From assembly GCA_051252515.1 (NCBI GenBank), contig JBPOFS010000002.1, positions 1-64,000 of the forward strand: a DNA stretch of 64,000 nucleotides. Direction: 5' to 3'. Source of the stretch: UBA5078 sp051252515 (lineage in GTDB: Bacteria > Pseudomonadota > Gammaproteobacteria > Pseudomonadales > Pseudohongiellaceae). This document shows, one piece after another, positions 46,529-54,872 of this stretch; within the stretch, counting starts at the first letter, position 1; the number at the start of each line of letters is the position of its first letter. The notes beneath the pieces are model-generated. The model saw only the letters and a program-made list of their open reading frames with translations, did not search any database and was not told where the DNA came from. The position numbers and the translations under genes are program-made.

Positions 46529-47530
46529 TTAATCGAAACTGTTGAGCCCAACGAAAGTGCCCCCGTTGCGTTGGGTGAGTTCTCTCATCAAGTTGGCAAA
46601 TCGGTAAGCCGATTGTCGGTACCGTGGCTCTAAGGCAAATATCACAGGGAATCCGATAGCGTGAATGCGGACCATCGGATTGCCATTTTCATCTTTCGCA
46701 TTTAATCGATCGATAGTCCTCAGCACCTGCGTAATTGAGCCGCCGGGCTGAAAGTCATCCCCCATTACGTAAATACTGATCTTACGATCTGGAGCATAGT
46801 AAGTATTGATCGCCGCTGTGACCCCTTCTACAGGGCTACTATTACTAAACGGGCTCCAATTACGCAATGTATTGATAATGGTATTACGCCGCGCGGGGGT
46901 ATCTGGGATCCATTGGCCACGAAATGAATCGAACATATAGTCGCCCATATCGTTCATGATCTGTATGCCCTTCACATTGGGGTACACATCCAGGGTATCC
47001 ACAATAACATCGATCAACCGCGGCCAGGCATTTTGAAACATACTGCCAGAGGTATCGATCACGAAAATGATGTATTCACTGTCTACCGGTATACCACCGA
47101 CTAAATTGTTTTGCCGTGTGAACTCCTGCCCGAGCAAACGTTCCATTTCAGCAGTAAGAGATTGTTTCGCGCTCGCTAGATTTTGGGCTTCAACGATCCG
47201 TTCATCCGCCACGCTATCGGAGCTATTGAAGCGCCCTTGTACCGAATACAGTTCTCGACGTAGGTTCGCGATTCGTTCCTGAAAGGCTGACAATTGTTCG
47301 CGCTTAGCGTCCATATCCTGATTGACGATACGCGTCTCGCCTCGTATTTCAAACAGCTGCGCCTGTAGGTCGACTATAGGTGCATCTTGAGGCACTAGTG
47401 CAGCCTCCAATGTGACCGGTGGCGAGCTATCGGTAATCAGCAATAGTAAAATCATGGCACCAAAGCCGCAAGAAATCACGTCAAGAAACGCGATGCTAGA
47501 GGACTCCGAATCGTTACGTCGTTTACGCAT
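46529..47530 (-). CDS. Membrane-anchored von Willebrand factor A protein, TolR-like anchor (second of pair)
   Basis: About 333 residues. Short basic N-terminus, one membrane helix (about 13-33) opening with FLDV (15-18) and SCGFGA, then a coiled coil (about 45-135) and a periplasmic VWA domain (about 150-330). The metal-ion-dependent adhesion site (MIDAS) DTSGS (159-163) is intact, and VMGDDF supplies the distal Asp. The FLDV at the start of the helix matches the motif that carries the proton-pathway Asp of TolR/ExbD. ATG overlaps the preceding VWA stop (TAATG); an upstream TTG is less likely. Confidence 0.85.
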   Translation of the reverse strand: MRKRRNDSESSSIAFLDVISCGFGAMILLLLITDSSPPVTLEAALVPQDAPIVDLQAQLFEIRGETRIVNQDMDAKREQLSAFQERIANLRRELYSVQGRFNSSDSVADERIVEAQNLASAKQSLTAEMERLLGQEFTRQNNLVGGIPVDSEYIIFVIDTSGSMFQNAWPRLIDVIVDTLDVYPNVKGIQIMNDMGDYMFDSFRGQWIPDTPARRNTIINTLRNWSPFSNSSPVEGVTAAINTYYAPDRKISIYVMGDDFQPGGSITQVLRTIDRLNAKDENGNPMVRIHAIGFPVIFALEPRYRQSAYRFANLMRELTQRNGGTFVGLNSFD

Positions 47531-48624
47531 TACGGCCAATCTCGTGCTGGGCTAAGGAACGAACCCCGTGTGATTTGCGCCAGCTGCCAAAACGCAGCCG
47601 ATGCATCTGGATCACCTTCTAACGGGAATAAAACGATGTTCACTGGTATGCGATTGGGAAGGTACTCCACCGCATCATCAAATAGTTCTAATCTCTGCGC
47701 CGGCGTCACTAGCCGAGCATTTGAGCTCACGCTGGACAGAGTCGGCAGCCCATCGGTGATTAAATAGATATTATCCGGTGGCGGTGACAGCTGCGCGGCG
47801 GCCTTAAAGACCTCAGCAAGATTTGTCCCATTTTCAGGAATCATGCGCTTAATGCTTTCCAGCCCCTCATTGAGTTGGTCGCTGTCAGCGACTTCTAACC
47901 AAGACCCTGTCGTCCCCTCAATGGCGGCACTCACTCCACTATTAAATCCGTAGATCTGGTATTGACTCGCGACAGGCAGTTGGCTGCTGATCCACTCCAC
48001 TGTACGCACGGCTCTTTGCCACTTTTGTGCAGAGCGTTTGTTTTCATCTGACGTATTGCGTGTTCGAATAATATTGACGAGGGTCTCGTCCAGCATACTG
48101 GCCGACGTATCCACTAAGATTAAGACACGATTACCGCCCAGAAACATTCCCGTTAAATATTGTCGATCGCCCTCACCGACAAAGGCACGGGCATCCGACC
48201 CCGTCTGTTCAATAGCGCTCGATTGCAAACGCAACAAGTCCTCTTCCAGCGATTTAATATCCGCTCTTAATTGTTCCAAGCTTTCATCGCTAGCCACTGT
48301 CGTGTTCTCTAACGCAGCTAATTGGTCGAGGAAACTATTAATTTGTTCTTGAATTTGTGTTGCGAGGCCCTGCGCTTCGACTACTTCCAAACTCACCTCA
48401 TCACGGGTATTGCGTATGCGCACAAGATTTTGCTGCCCCTCCAAGATCTCCTCTTCAAGCAAACGAACTTCGCCTTGCACACTGGGGTCTGTTGTATCGT
48501 TACGCACAGAAACTTGATGATCTAGTATCAAGAAAATAAGCACCACGGCACCAAAGCCACAGGACATAACGTCCAGAAAGGCGAGACCCATAGGGTTAGC
48601 TGCATTGCGGCGTTTCTTAGACAT
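47530..48624 (-). CDS. Membrane-anchored von Willebrand factor A protein, TolR-like anchor (first of pair)
   Basis: About 364 residues, a paralogue of the next gene with the same plan: basic start MSKKRRN, one membrane helix (about 13-34) with FLDV at 16-19 and SCGFGA, a coiled coil (about 55-140) and a VWA domain (about 160-360) with MIDAS DTSAS (172-176) and ITDGLPT as a further metal site. The frame opens at a TTG at 48642, but the ATG at 48624 has AGGAG close upstream and overlaps the end of the preceding gene by eight bases. Anchor and channel gene together suggest a proton-channel partner (inference). Confidence 0.85.
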   Translation of the reverse strand: MSKKRRNAANPMGLAFLDVMSCGFGAVVLIFLILDHQVSVRNDTTDPSVQGEVRLLEEEILEGQQNLVRIRNTRDEVSLEVVEAQGLATQIQEQINSFLDQLAALENTTVASDESLEQLRADIKSLEEDLLRLQSSAIEQTGSDARAFVGEGDRQYLTGMFLGGNRVLILVDTSASMLDETLVNIIRTRNTSDENKRSAQKWQRAVRTVEWISSQLPVASQYQIYGFNSGVSAAIEGTTGSWLEVADSDQLNEGLESIKRMIPENGTNLAEVFKAAAQLSPPPDNIYLITDGLPTLSSVSSNARLVTPAQRLELFDDAVEYLPNRIPVNIVLFPLEGDPDASAAFWQLAQITRGSFLSPARDWP

Positions 48625-50005
48625 TGTGCTCCTGCACTGCAATGAGTTCGATCGATTGGCTCAAGGAAGAAAATTGCACGCTGTCGCCTAGGCTCAGAGT
48701 ATGCGGCTCTCTAATGTCCTGCCCATTAATCTGCACAGCATTTGCGTCTGTCACAAAATAGAGCCCACTCTGATACAGCAACTGCGCAATTAAGGCCGCA
48801 CCCTCTGGAAGCTCCGCATTGGCACCCTCTAGAATTTCTAAACTCGGCTCGCCAGCACCGCGAGTGTCCATGCGACACACTAATAACCCTTCGCGCAGTG
48901 GCAACGCTATATGACCAAACAATAAATGCGTGGCTTGCACGCGAACCCCTGTCGCTAATGGCGTTATTGCTTGTTGTTTGCTTTCTAATTCACTTACAAA
49001 TCGCACGGCTTCCGTGGCACTTATCAGTGCTTCGCGATGTCGAAAACAAGCGGTTGTCACCGCGTCGTCTGGCAACACCTTTACTTCTCGCCGTTGTTCT
49101 CCATTGCGAGCAAACACCTCACGCACTTGCGGCAGCTGACCTAGTCGATCTGAGATAAACAGGGGGCTTTGTTCTGCGCCATCAAGGCTACTAAGCTGTT
49201 GCTGTATTTTGGCATAGAACGCATCGAGCCGCCCATGGACACTACTTCTAGGCAAACTAACTTCATGAACATTGTCATTATGACGCAAGCTTATCTGTAA
49301 GCTACGTTGGGATTCTCCATGCTCCTTATCGTCAATACCTTCGCGCAAGTATCCCGGCAAGGCATCCAGTAGCATTTGCTCAGACGCGGCATTGTGCTCT
49401 GGATTGAATCGACACTGCTGAATAAAAGCGGTTGTGAACAACTGCATTAGATTGTCACTGATATTAACCCAACCAGCACTTGGCACTAATAGCACAGCTT
49501 CTCTTTTCCAGTTTTTACCCACTTTACGTAGTTTCGAGAGCACGACTTGATGCAGCTCTAATTCCGCATGCAGGATCGACTGTCCTTGATGCCGGTCAAT
49601 AGTGGCGGCTAGTCCTGCGTCAACTATCCCCACTGCATTCAGTGAGCTTTGCTTCATCAATCCTAAAAGGATCGCCATTTGTTGCCGACTAAAACTACCA
49701 GGCAAGGCAAGTAGCACGTCTCCTTTTATTTGTGCTTGTTCTGCAAAATGTTGAATATGTGAAAACGCTATATCGGCATTATGTCGATAGTGTCCGAGCG
49801 GTTTAGAGAATGGTTCCACACTCAGCTTATGCCAAAATTGGTTATGACTATTAAGTGGATTAAGACGCGATTGTGCACGAGCGCTTTCCCCAAATTCAAC
49901 TGACTGAGGTAACACCAGTGCGTAACCTGGACTGCTAAGTACAACACCAGTGTCATCACTTAGTCGAAGCCCCGCGTCATTGAATTCAAGAACCCGTAAC
50001 GTCAT
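48617..50005 (-). CDS. Cytoplasmic protein with possible actin/Hsp70-like domain and FHA-like tail
   Basis: 462 residues, no signal peptide or membrane segment. The N-terminal half (about 1-200) has the rhythm of an actin/Hsp70-fold protein: LRVLEFNDAGLRLSD as a degenerate first phosphate loop, DVLLALPGSFSRQQ, VGIVDAGLAA and SILHAELELHQVVLS as the second phosphate-like strand. The C-terminal 45 residues (VQINGQDIREPHTLSLGDSV) read like the last strands of an FHA-type beta sandwich. Neither assignment is secure. Overlaps the channel gene (ATGA) and the first VWA gene, so all are co-translated. May be the cytoplasmic regulator or ATPase-like scaffold of the complex. Confidence 0.7.
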   Translation of the reverse strand: MTLRVLEFNDAGLRLSDDTGVVLSSPGYALVLPQSVEFGESARAQSRLNPLNSHNQFWHKLSVEPFSKPLGHYRHNADIAFSHIQHFAEQAQIKGDVLLALPGSFSRQQMAILLGLMKQSSLNAVGIVDAGLAATIDRHQGQSILHAELELHQVVLSKLRKVGKNWKREAVLLVPSAGWVNISDNLMQLFTTAFIQQCRFNPEHNAASEQMLLDALPGYLREGIDDKEHGESQRSLQISLRHNDNVHEVSLPRSSVHGRLDAFYAKIQQQLSSLDGAEQSPLFISDRLGQLPQVREVFARNGEQRREVKVLPDDAVTTACFRHREALISATEAVRFVSELESKQQAITPLATGVRVQATHLLFGHIALPLREGLLVCRMDTRGAGEPSLEILEGANAELPEGAALIAQLLYQSGLYFVTDANAVQINGQDIREPHTLSLGDSVQFSSLSQSIELIAVQEHNV

Positions 50006-50817
50006 TCTAAAACATCCTTATCAGGGACTTGCAGATAACGCAGCAAATGCTCATCACAATAAGCTTGTGTGTCGAGTACTAGCCGATCTTGCAACAAGAG
50101 CAATTGGTGCAAAAGGAACATGAGTAATATGCTGGTTACCAAGGCCACAAAAGTCGAGTTAAACGCGACCCCCAAGCTCGTTGTCACCCCGAGGATATCG
50201 CCACTGACGGCTTGATGAGCTTGACTCAAGGCCGAACCAATCCCGCGCACTGTCCCAATAAATCCGATTGATGGAATTGCCCAAGCTATATATCGGACAA
50301 TACTTAGCTCACTGTCCAAGCGATCAGACTCGCTATTGCAAATATCCTTAATGGTATCGGACGCATCTTGAATGCTGCGAGTACTGCCGAAACGGTGCAA
50401 ACCCGCGAGCAATGCTCGCGGCAGCAAGTAACTTTTTTCGTTATCGGGCAATGCTTGTACTGGGCGCGCAAATTGCCTAGCGTCTTCAGGCAAAATACTA
50501 ATCCCCTCTGACACTTGCAGAAGCTCTCTATCTAATAGGCCGCGCTCTTGCAGCGTGCGGCGTGTCTTCATTCCAATAAGTGTCAACGCCCAAAGCAATA
50601 GAATGATACAAGTCTCTTGCTCAACATCTCGTAAAATAATGTACAAGGAGCGTTCGGCCACATAACTCTCGTCAGCTTCTTGCAATACAGTTTGCTGCTC
50701 TTGAATATAATCGGCGTTCGGCCTGATGACCGCGACATAAATTGCATGCACCATTATCACCACAATGATCAAGGCAAAGACTTGGTAAATGACTTCGGAA
50801 AGATAATTCTGCTTCAT
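50002..50817 (-). CDS. MotA/TolQ/ExbB-family proton channel protein
   Basis: 271 residues. A first membrane helix (about 10-30), a second near 68-85, a cytoplasmic domain (about 90-165), then the two pore-lining helices of the family: IAWAIPSIGFIGTVRGIGSA (about 174-193) and LGVAFNSTFVALVTSILLMF (about 209-228), with the polar Thr/Ser residues expected in the proton path. No signal sequence. It would form a pentamer in the inner membrane and use the proton gradient to move its TolR/ExbD-like partner; the only candidates here are the two VWA proteins. Overlaps the next gene by four bases. Confidence 0.88.
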   Translation of the reverse strand: MKQNYLSEVIYQVFALIIVVIMVHAIYVAVIRPNADYIQEQQTVLQEADESYVAERSLYIILRDVEQETCIILLLWALTLIGMKTRRTLQERGLLDRELLQVSEGISILPEDARQFARPVQALPDNEKSYLLPRALLAGLHRFGSTRSIQDASDTIKDICNSESDRLDSELSIVRYIAWAIPSIGFIGTVRGIGSALSQAHQAVSGDILGVTTSLGVAFNSTFVALVTSILLMFLLHQLLLLQDRLVLDTQAYCDEHLLRYLQVPDKDVLE

Positions 50818-50865
50818 GCATTAACCCTTATGTAATTCGATAGTGATGGAGTAGCAGGCACCTGC

Positions 50866-51150
50866 TTATATATCCACTGGAAATGAGGCGCCTAGATCTT
50901 GTGATAATTGTTCGGTAGGGATAAAGCGTCCCGAGCCATCCTCTTCTTCGTCTTGCGTTTGTGTAGGGTCTGGCTCTTGCGCTTCTTCCTCGCCAGCGCC
51001 TTCGAGCGCGGCTTCGGCCTCGGCGAGCACACTAGCCTGCACCTCATCACCAGTACTACTTGATTGCGAAAAACTCGTGTGTGCAAACACTAAAAGTGCC
51101 ATGAAACCCATTAATTGCCAAAGCTTATGTGGTTTTCTCTCACTCATCAT
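50866..51150 (-). CDS. Small acidic exported protein of unknown function
   Basis: 94 residues: signal peptide (LMGFMALLVFAHTSFS, cleavage near SFSQ|SS) and a mature chain of about 65 residues dominated by Glu, Asp and Gln, apparently disordered, ending in a short hydrophobic FPVDI. I recognise no family. AGGA upstream of tandem ATG codons. It sits one base after the PEGA/SUMF1 gene stop boundary on the same strand and 48 bases before the channel gene, so it belongs to the same transcription unit. Confidence 0.7.
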   Translation of the reverse strand: MMSERKPHKLWQLMGFMALLVFAHTSFSQSSSTGDEVQASVLAEAEAALEGAGEEEAQEPDPTQTQDEEEDGSGRFIPTEQLSQDLGASFPVDI

Positions 51151-51151
51151 C

Positions 51152-53269
51152 TCAATCCTCCAAATAACGCGCTATTCGAAAACCGAGATCATTACGAGCT
51201 GTGTCGCCGAAATCTCTAAAAGAAAGACGTAGCTCAGTCACACCGCTATGCGCCCAGCTTGACCCTTTGATGGTGTGATAGGTCCCTTCGGTGGGGCCAA
51301 GAGGATCAACCTCAACTGAGGACCCAAGTGAAATAGTAGTGCCATAATAATCGTGTACCCATTCGGAGACATTGCCAGCCATGTCGTACATCCCATGGCT
51401 ATTAACAGGGAACTGTCCGACCGGCGCCGTTCCTAAAAATGTATCGTCGTATCCAGAGATGAAAGCACCCATAAAGCTTCGCACAGAATTATCGGCGAAG
51501 TTACCGGCACGATCGGGCGGCGGCATCTGCTCACCCCAGGGATAGCGCAATATGTTGTTGCTGCCATCAGTACGAGCAGCCCACTCCCACTCGGCTTCGG
51601 TAGGCAGGCGATACCCCGAAGACTCGGCATTAAACCCTGTGACTTCATCGCCTTCAATATTATAAAAAACAGGCAAGCCTTCTTGTTCACTTAGCCAATT
51701 GCAGTACTGCACGGCATCTAACCAAGTCACTTGCAGGACGGGCTGATTGTCCAGATCAAGGGTGCGACCCTGTATTACGCCAGAGGAATGCCCAGCTCGA
51801 AAACGCTTAAACTGTGCATTACTCACTTCATGGGGGGAAAGATAGAAAGCTCTCTCTAAACGAACTTCGCGCAGATCTTCATTTGCACGGCGCCCAGGCT
51901 CACGTCGTGAAGCGCCCATAGTGAACTGGCCAGGGTAGAGCAGCGTAAGGCTCTGCCCCGCTACAGTCGTGATTATCGGTTTAATGGACTCTAGCCGCGC
52001 CTGCTCAAGCGACTTTAGAGTAATGCGCAGCTCTTGTTCTAAACCAGGCCTCGATGTGAAGCTTCCTGTGTAGGGCACATAGCCTTCCTTGCGAACTTCG
52101 ATCACTTGGCTGGCCGCAAGCAATTCAAGGGTTTGGTTTGCGGCGCCTTTGAAGACACCATCGACATACAGTTCAGCTTCTTGAGGCACCGTAATCACTT
52201 GTACAGTGGAGGTAATGGGCACTAATGCTACCGTGATATCCTGTTCTTCATTAGGCCGGGTTTCTAAGGTTCGGTTTGCCGCGGTAAAACCGCTGCGGAA
52301 AAAATTCAGCTCATGGGCGCGGCCTGGCGCTAGCGCCACCTCTAATGGTGTTTGACCTCTGAACTCACCGTTTATCGTGACATTAGCACCGCTAGGTTCA
52401 GAGCGAATGAACACTAAACCGTCCGCTCGCTCCAATGCAATATTAGGCACTTGTAGGTCTTGTCCTGCGACAATCTCAAGCACATCTTGCCACGCTTTAT
52501 GGCCAGAAAGTTTAAGCGTCACTTCGTGCTCGCCTTCTAGAATTTCGGCCGTATAAGGTGTCACGCCAAGCGCCTGCCCATCGAGTTGAACTTCAGCCCC
52601 AGCAGGACTTGTACTGAAAGTCACATCCGCCCACGCTTGATCTAATGTTACTGAAAATTCGTTCTCTTGTTGCTGGCCCAACACGTTAATATCGACAGTA
52701 TCTGTTTGATACCGTGCAGCCTCAACACTTAACTCATACTCCCCGGGCTCGATATCGATATCACGCAGTGGTGTACGACCTATTACTTCGCCGTTTAATA
52801 AAACGTTCGCACCGATGAGTGGCCCACTGACGCCGTCAACATTAACACTGACAAGCCCTGGCAGCTCGCGCATTGCAACCGGATAGTTTTGCGCCGATTG
52901 CTCACCGACTTCTAATTGAATGTTTTCTGGGTGATAGCCTTCGTTTGTCACTAGCACTTCATACGCGCCTGGTCGCATTAAATAACGCTGACCTAGCTGC
53001 ACATGAAAGCCTGAAAGAACTTCGACACTTGCTGTAATAGGGGTTGCTTGAATAGAAACAGATTTGGCTGTAAGCACAAACCAGCCCGCACTTCCGGCCA
53101 CAAGTAAGAACCCTGCAATCAGAAAATGTGGCCAGCGCAGCTTAAACTCCGAGCGTTTCTCTTTCGAGCTCGGGGGCGTAAAATCAATGGGGACGATAGG
53201 GTCCGAGAATGAATGAGCATCAATGGTATCGCCATGCCCTGGTGTGTTTTGGTCAGTATTATCCTGCAT
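51152..53269 (-). CDS. Membrane-anchored PEGA-repeat protein with SUMF1/FGE-fold domain
   Basis: 705 residues. Short cytoplasmic N-terminus, one membrane helix (about 48-67), then about four to five PEGA-like beta repeats (about 75-430; EVLSGFHVQLGQRYLMRPG, PLIGANVLLNGEVIGRTPL, AGAEVQLDGQALGVTPY, SGANVTINGEFRGQTPLEV) and a C-terminal SUMF1/FGE-sulfatase domain (about 443-705) with SGYRLPTEAEWEWAARTDG and HGMYDMAGNVSEWV. The segment where true formylglycine-generating enzymes have their two cysteines reads KGSSWAHSGVTELRLSFRD and has none, so the domain is probably a binding module. Lies in the periplasm as part of the proposed complex. Confidence 0.88.
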   Translation of the reverse strand: MQDNTDQNTPGHGDTIDAHSFSDPIVPIDFTPPSSKEKRSEFKLRWPHFLIAGFLLVAGSAGWFVLTAKSVSIQATPITASVEVLSGFHVQLGQRYLMRPGAYEVLVTNEGYHPENIQLEVGEQSAQNYPVAMRELPGLVSVNVDGVSGPLIGANVLLNGEVIGRTPLRDIDIEPGEYELSVEAARYQTDTVDINVLGQQQENEFSVTLDQAWADVTFSTSPAGAEVQLDGQALGVTPYTAEILEGEHEVTLKLSGHKAWQDVLEIVAGQDLQVPNIALERADGLVFIRSEPSGANVTINGEFRGQTPLEVALAPGRAHELNFFRSGFTAANRTLETRPNEEQDITVALVPITSTVQVITVPQEAELYVDGVFKGAANQTLELLAASQVIEVRKEGYVPYTGSFTSRPGLEQELRITLKSLEQARLESIKPIITTVAGQSLTLLYPGQFTMGASRREPGRRANEDLREVRLERAFYLSPHEVSNAQFKRFRAGHSSGVIQGRTLDLDNQPVLQVTWLDAVQYCNWLSEQEGLPVFYNIEGDEVTGFNAESSGYRLPTEAEWEWAARTDGSNNILRYPWGEQMPPPDRAGNFADNSVRSFMGAFISGYDDTFLGTAPVGQFPVNSHGMYDMAGNVSEWVHDYYGTTISLGSSVEVDPLGPTEGTYHTIKGSSWAHSGVTELRLSFRDFGDTARNDLGFRIARYLED

Positions 53270-53273
53270 GAGT

Positions 53274-54812
53274 TCAGCGCCTATTAACTGCTACTATTTC
53301 TTCCGTACACGCGACCGTCACGGGAGCGCCGTTATTATCAAATCCAACTTCAAACTCTTGGCGCACATCGCGATAACCAGCCCTTGTACCGACTGCCACA
53401 TATTTACCAGGTTTCAAATTTAGTACACGTGAATTAAACATTCCTAACTCGCCTACTTGATACACCGTTACTTGTGTCGAGTTATCTGACACTAACTGTA
53501 TCTCTACGGGCACTTGCGCTTTACTCAACAAAATCTCTAACGCTTGCAGTTGTGCTTCTAGGCGCTCGCCGGCAGGTTCAATATTGCGACCGGTGTAATA
53601 CACTTGCGCGGCCTGTTCATAGACAGCCGTGTCAGCCAAACGTTCCGGTTGATCAAGTGCGTTTTGTAAAAGTTGGTCGAGCTGTAGACGTTTGCTCGCG
53701 TAATCTTTGCCCTGAACAGCAAAAATTATATTGCCATCGATCGCTAACGCCGCCTCGTACTCTTGAACGGCATCGGCCCAACGTTCTTGTTGTTGAAAGG
53801 CTTCTGCGGCAGCTCTGTTAGCCGTTATCTGAGCCACAGCAATTTGATCTTGAGTTTGGCTTATAGCTTCTTGCGCTTGGGCCGACCCTGGACGCATCGC
53901 TAACGCGCGCTCAAAGGCAGCAATAGCCGAATCAGGATTGTCACTTTGCAGTGCCGAAAAACCTTCGGACATTATTCTATTGAAAGTACGATCAGCAATT
54001 TGTACTCGTAGATCACTGGCAAGGGTTCGCGCAGACACATGAGCTCCGTCTAAAGCGATGGCCTCTTGTACACGCTGTAATGCAGGTTCTAATGCCAAAG
54101 TTTCGCGCAGGTCCCGCGCTTGCTCTAGAAGCGCTTCAACTTGTTCTAGAGTTTGTGCGCGACCAAGGCCAATCTGCGCAGTGCTATTGTCTGGCGCCAA
54201 TACTAAGGCTAAGTTGAACTGCTCTATGGCGACTACTGAGTTTCCGTCAGCCAATGCCTGTTGTCCGTCTTCGAGTGCTTGAGCAAGCACTTCTGGCGCG
54301 AAAGTCTGTAATTGCGCGAGCGCATCATCTGCGCGCTGATATTGCATTGTGGCTTCTTCGAATGCTTGCGTGCGATAAGATTCATCACCTAATCGCGCCA
54401 TCTCAATTGCCGCATCGTATTGTTCGCTCGCCCAAACAGATACTTCTAGTATTTCCAATGCACCTTGGCGCTCAAGCAAACTCGCGAGCACTTCTTGGGC
54501 CGCTTGGCGCTGTTTGGCGCGCTGCGCTTCGTCGAAGGGAGAAAGTGCCGGTGAGTTTATGCGAGTGCTAATACTAGAGCTTTCGGGTTCGGTTATTTGT
54601 GCCCGCGGGGTAAAGGGAAGCTCGTAATCCTCCACGATGCCAGGCAGAACAAATATGACACCTAGGGCAAGAAGACTTAGTACACCAAGTAATCCCCATA
54701 CGATCGGACTTGGTCCGTTCTGAGTTTTTACATTCTTGGCTCTGTTTGCGTCTCGCGACGACCAAGACTCCTCACTAGATTCTTCGTTTTGATTCACTTC
54801 TTTTTCGTTCAT
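53274..54812 (-). CDS. Membrane-anchored tetratricopeptide-repeat protein
   Basis: 512 residues. Polar N-terminus, one membrane helix (about 37-57, IVWGLLGVLSLLALGVIFVL), then a long helical periplasmic domain with many TPR-like pairs (for example YQRADDALAQLQTF, AIEQFNLALVLAPDNSTAQ, AIAAFERALAMRPGSAQA, AVQEYEAALAIDG) and a C-terminal beta domain with LNLKPGKYVAVGTRAGYR that resembles a PEGA unit. It ends four bases before the PEGA/SUMF1 gene, to which it is similar in topology. Likely a periplasmic scaffold. Confidence 0.85.
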   Translation of the reverse strand: MNEKEVNQNEESSEESWSSRDANRAKNVKTQNGPSPIVWGLLGVLSLLALGVIFVLPGIVEDYELPFTPRAQITEPESSSISTRINSPALSPFDEAQRAKQRQAAQEVLASLLERQGALEILEVSVWASEQYDAAIEMARLGDESYRTQAFEEATMQYQRADDALAQLQTFAPEVLAQALEDGQQALADGNSVVAIEQFNLALVLAPDNSTAQIGLGRAQTLEQVEALLEQARDLRETLALEPALQRVQEAIALDGAHVSARTLASDLRVQIADRTFNRIMSEGFSALQSDNPDSAIAAFERALAMRPGSAQAQEAISQTQDQIAVAQITANRAAAEAFQQQERWADAVQEYEAALAIDGNIIFAVQGKDYASKRLQLDQLLQNALDQPERLADTAVYEQAAQVYYTGRNIEPAGERLEAQLQALEILLSKAQVPVEIQLVSDNSTQVTVYQVGELGMFNSRVLNLKPGKYVAVGTRAGYRDVRQEFEVGFDNNGAPVTVACTEEIVAVNRR

Positions 54813-54872
54813 ATTTCGATTCTATGTATCAGATGCATTAGCTTTTCTCAAAGAATGAGCAACGGCTCTGAT

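Noticed and set aside
46529..48624. MoxR-VWA chaperone module
   Set aside because: No MoxR-type AAA+ ATPase gene lies beside the VWA genes, and the VWA proteins are coupled to a proton channel instead.
50002..50817. Zorya-type anti-phage system because of a MotA-like channel
   Set aside because: The channel partners are VWA proteins with TolR-like helices; there is no ZorB with a peptidoglycan-binding domain and no ZorC, ZorD or nuclease gene near.
51152..53269. Active formylglycine-generating enzyme and a sulfatase partner
   Set aside because: No cysteine pair in the catalytic segment and no sulfatase gene in the window.
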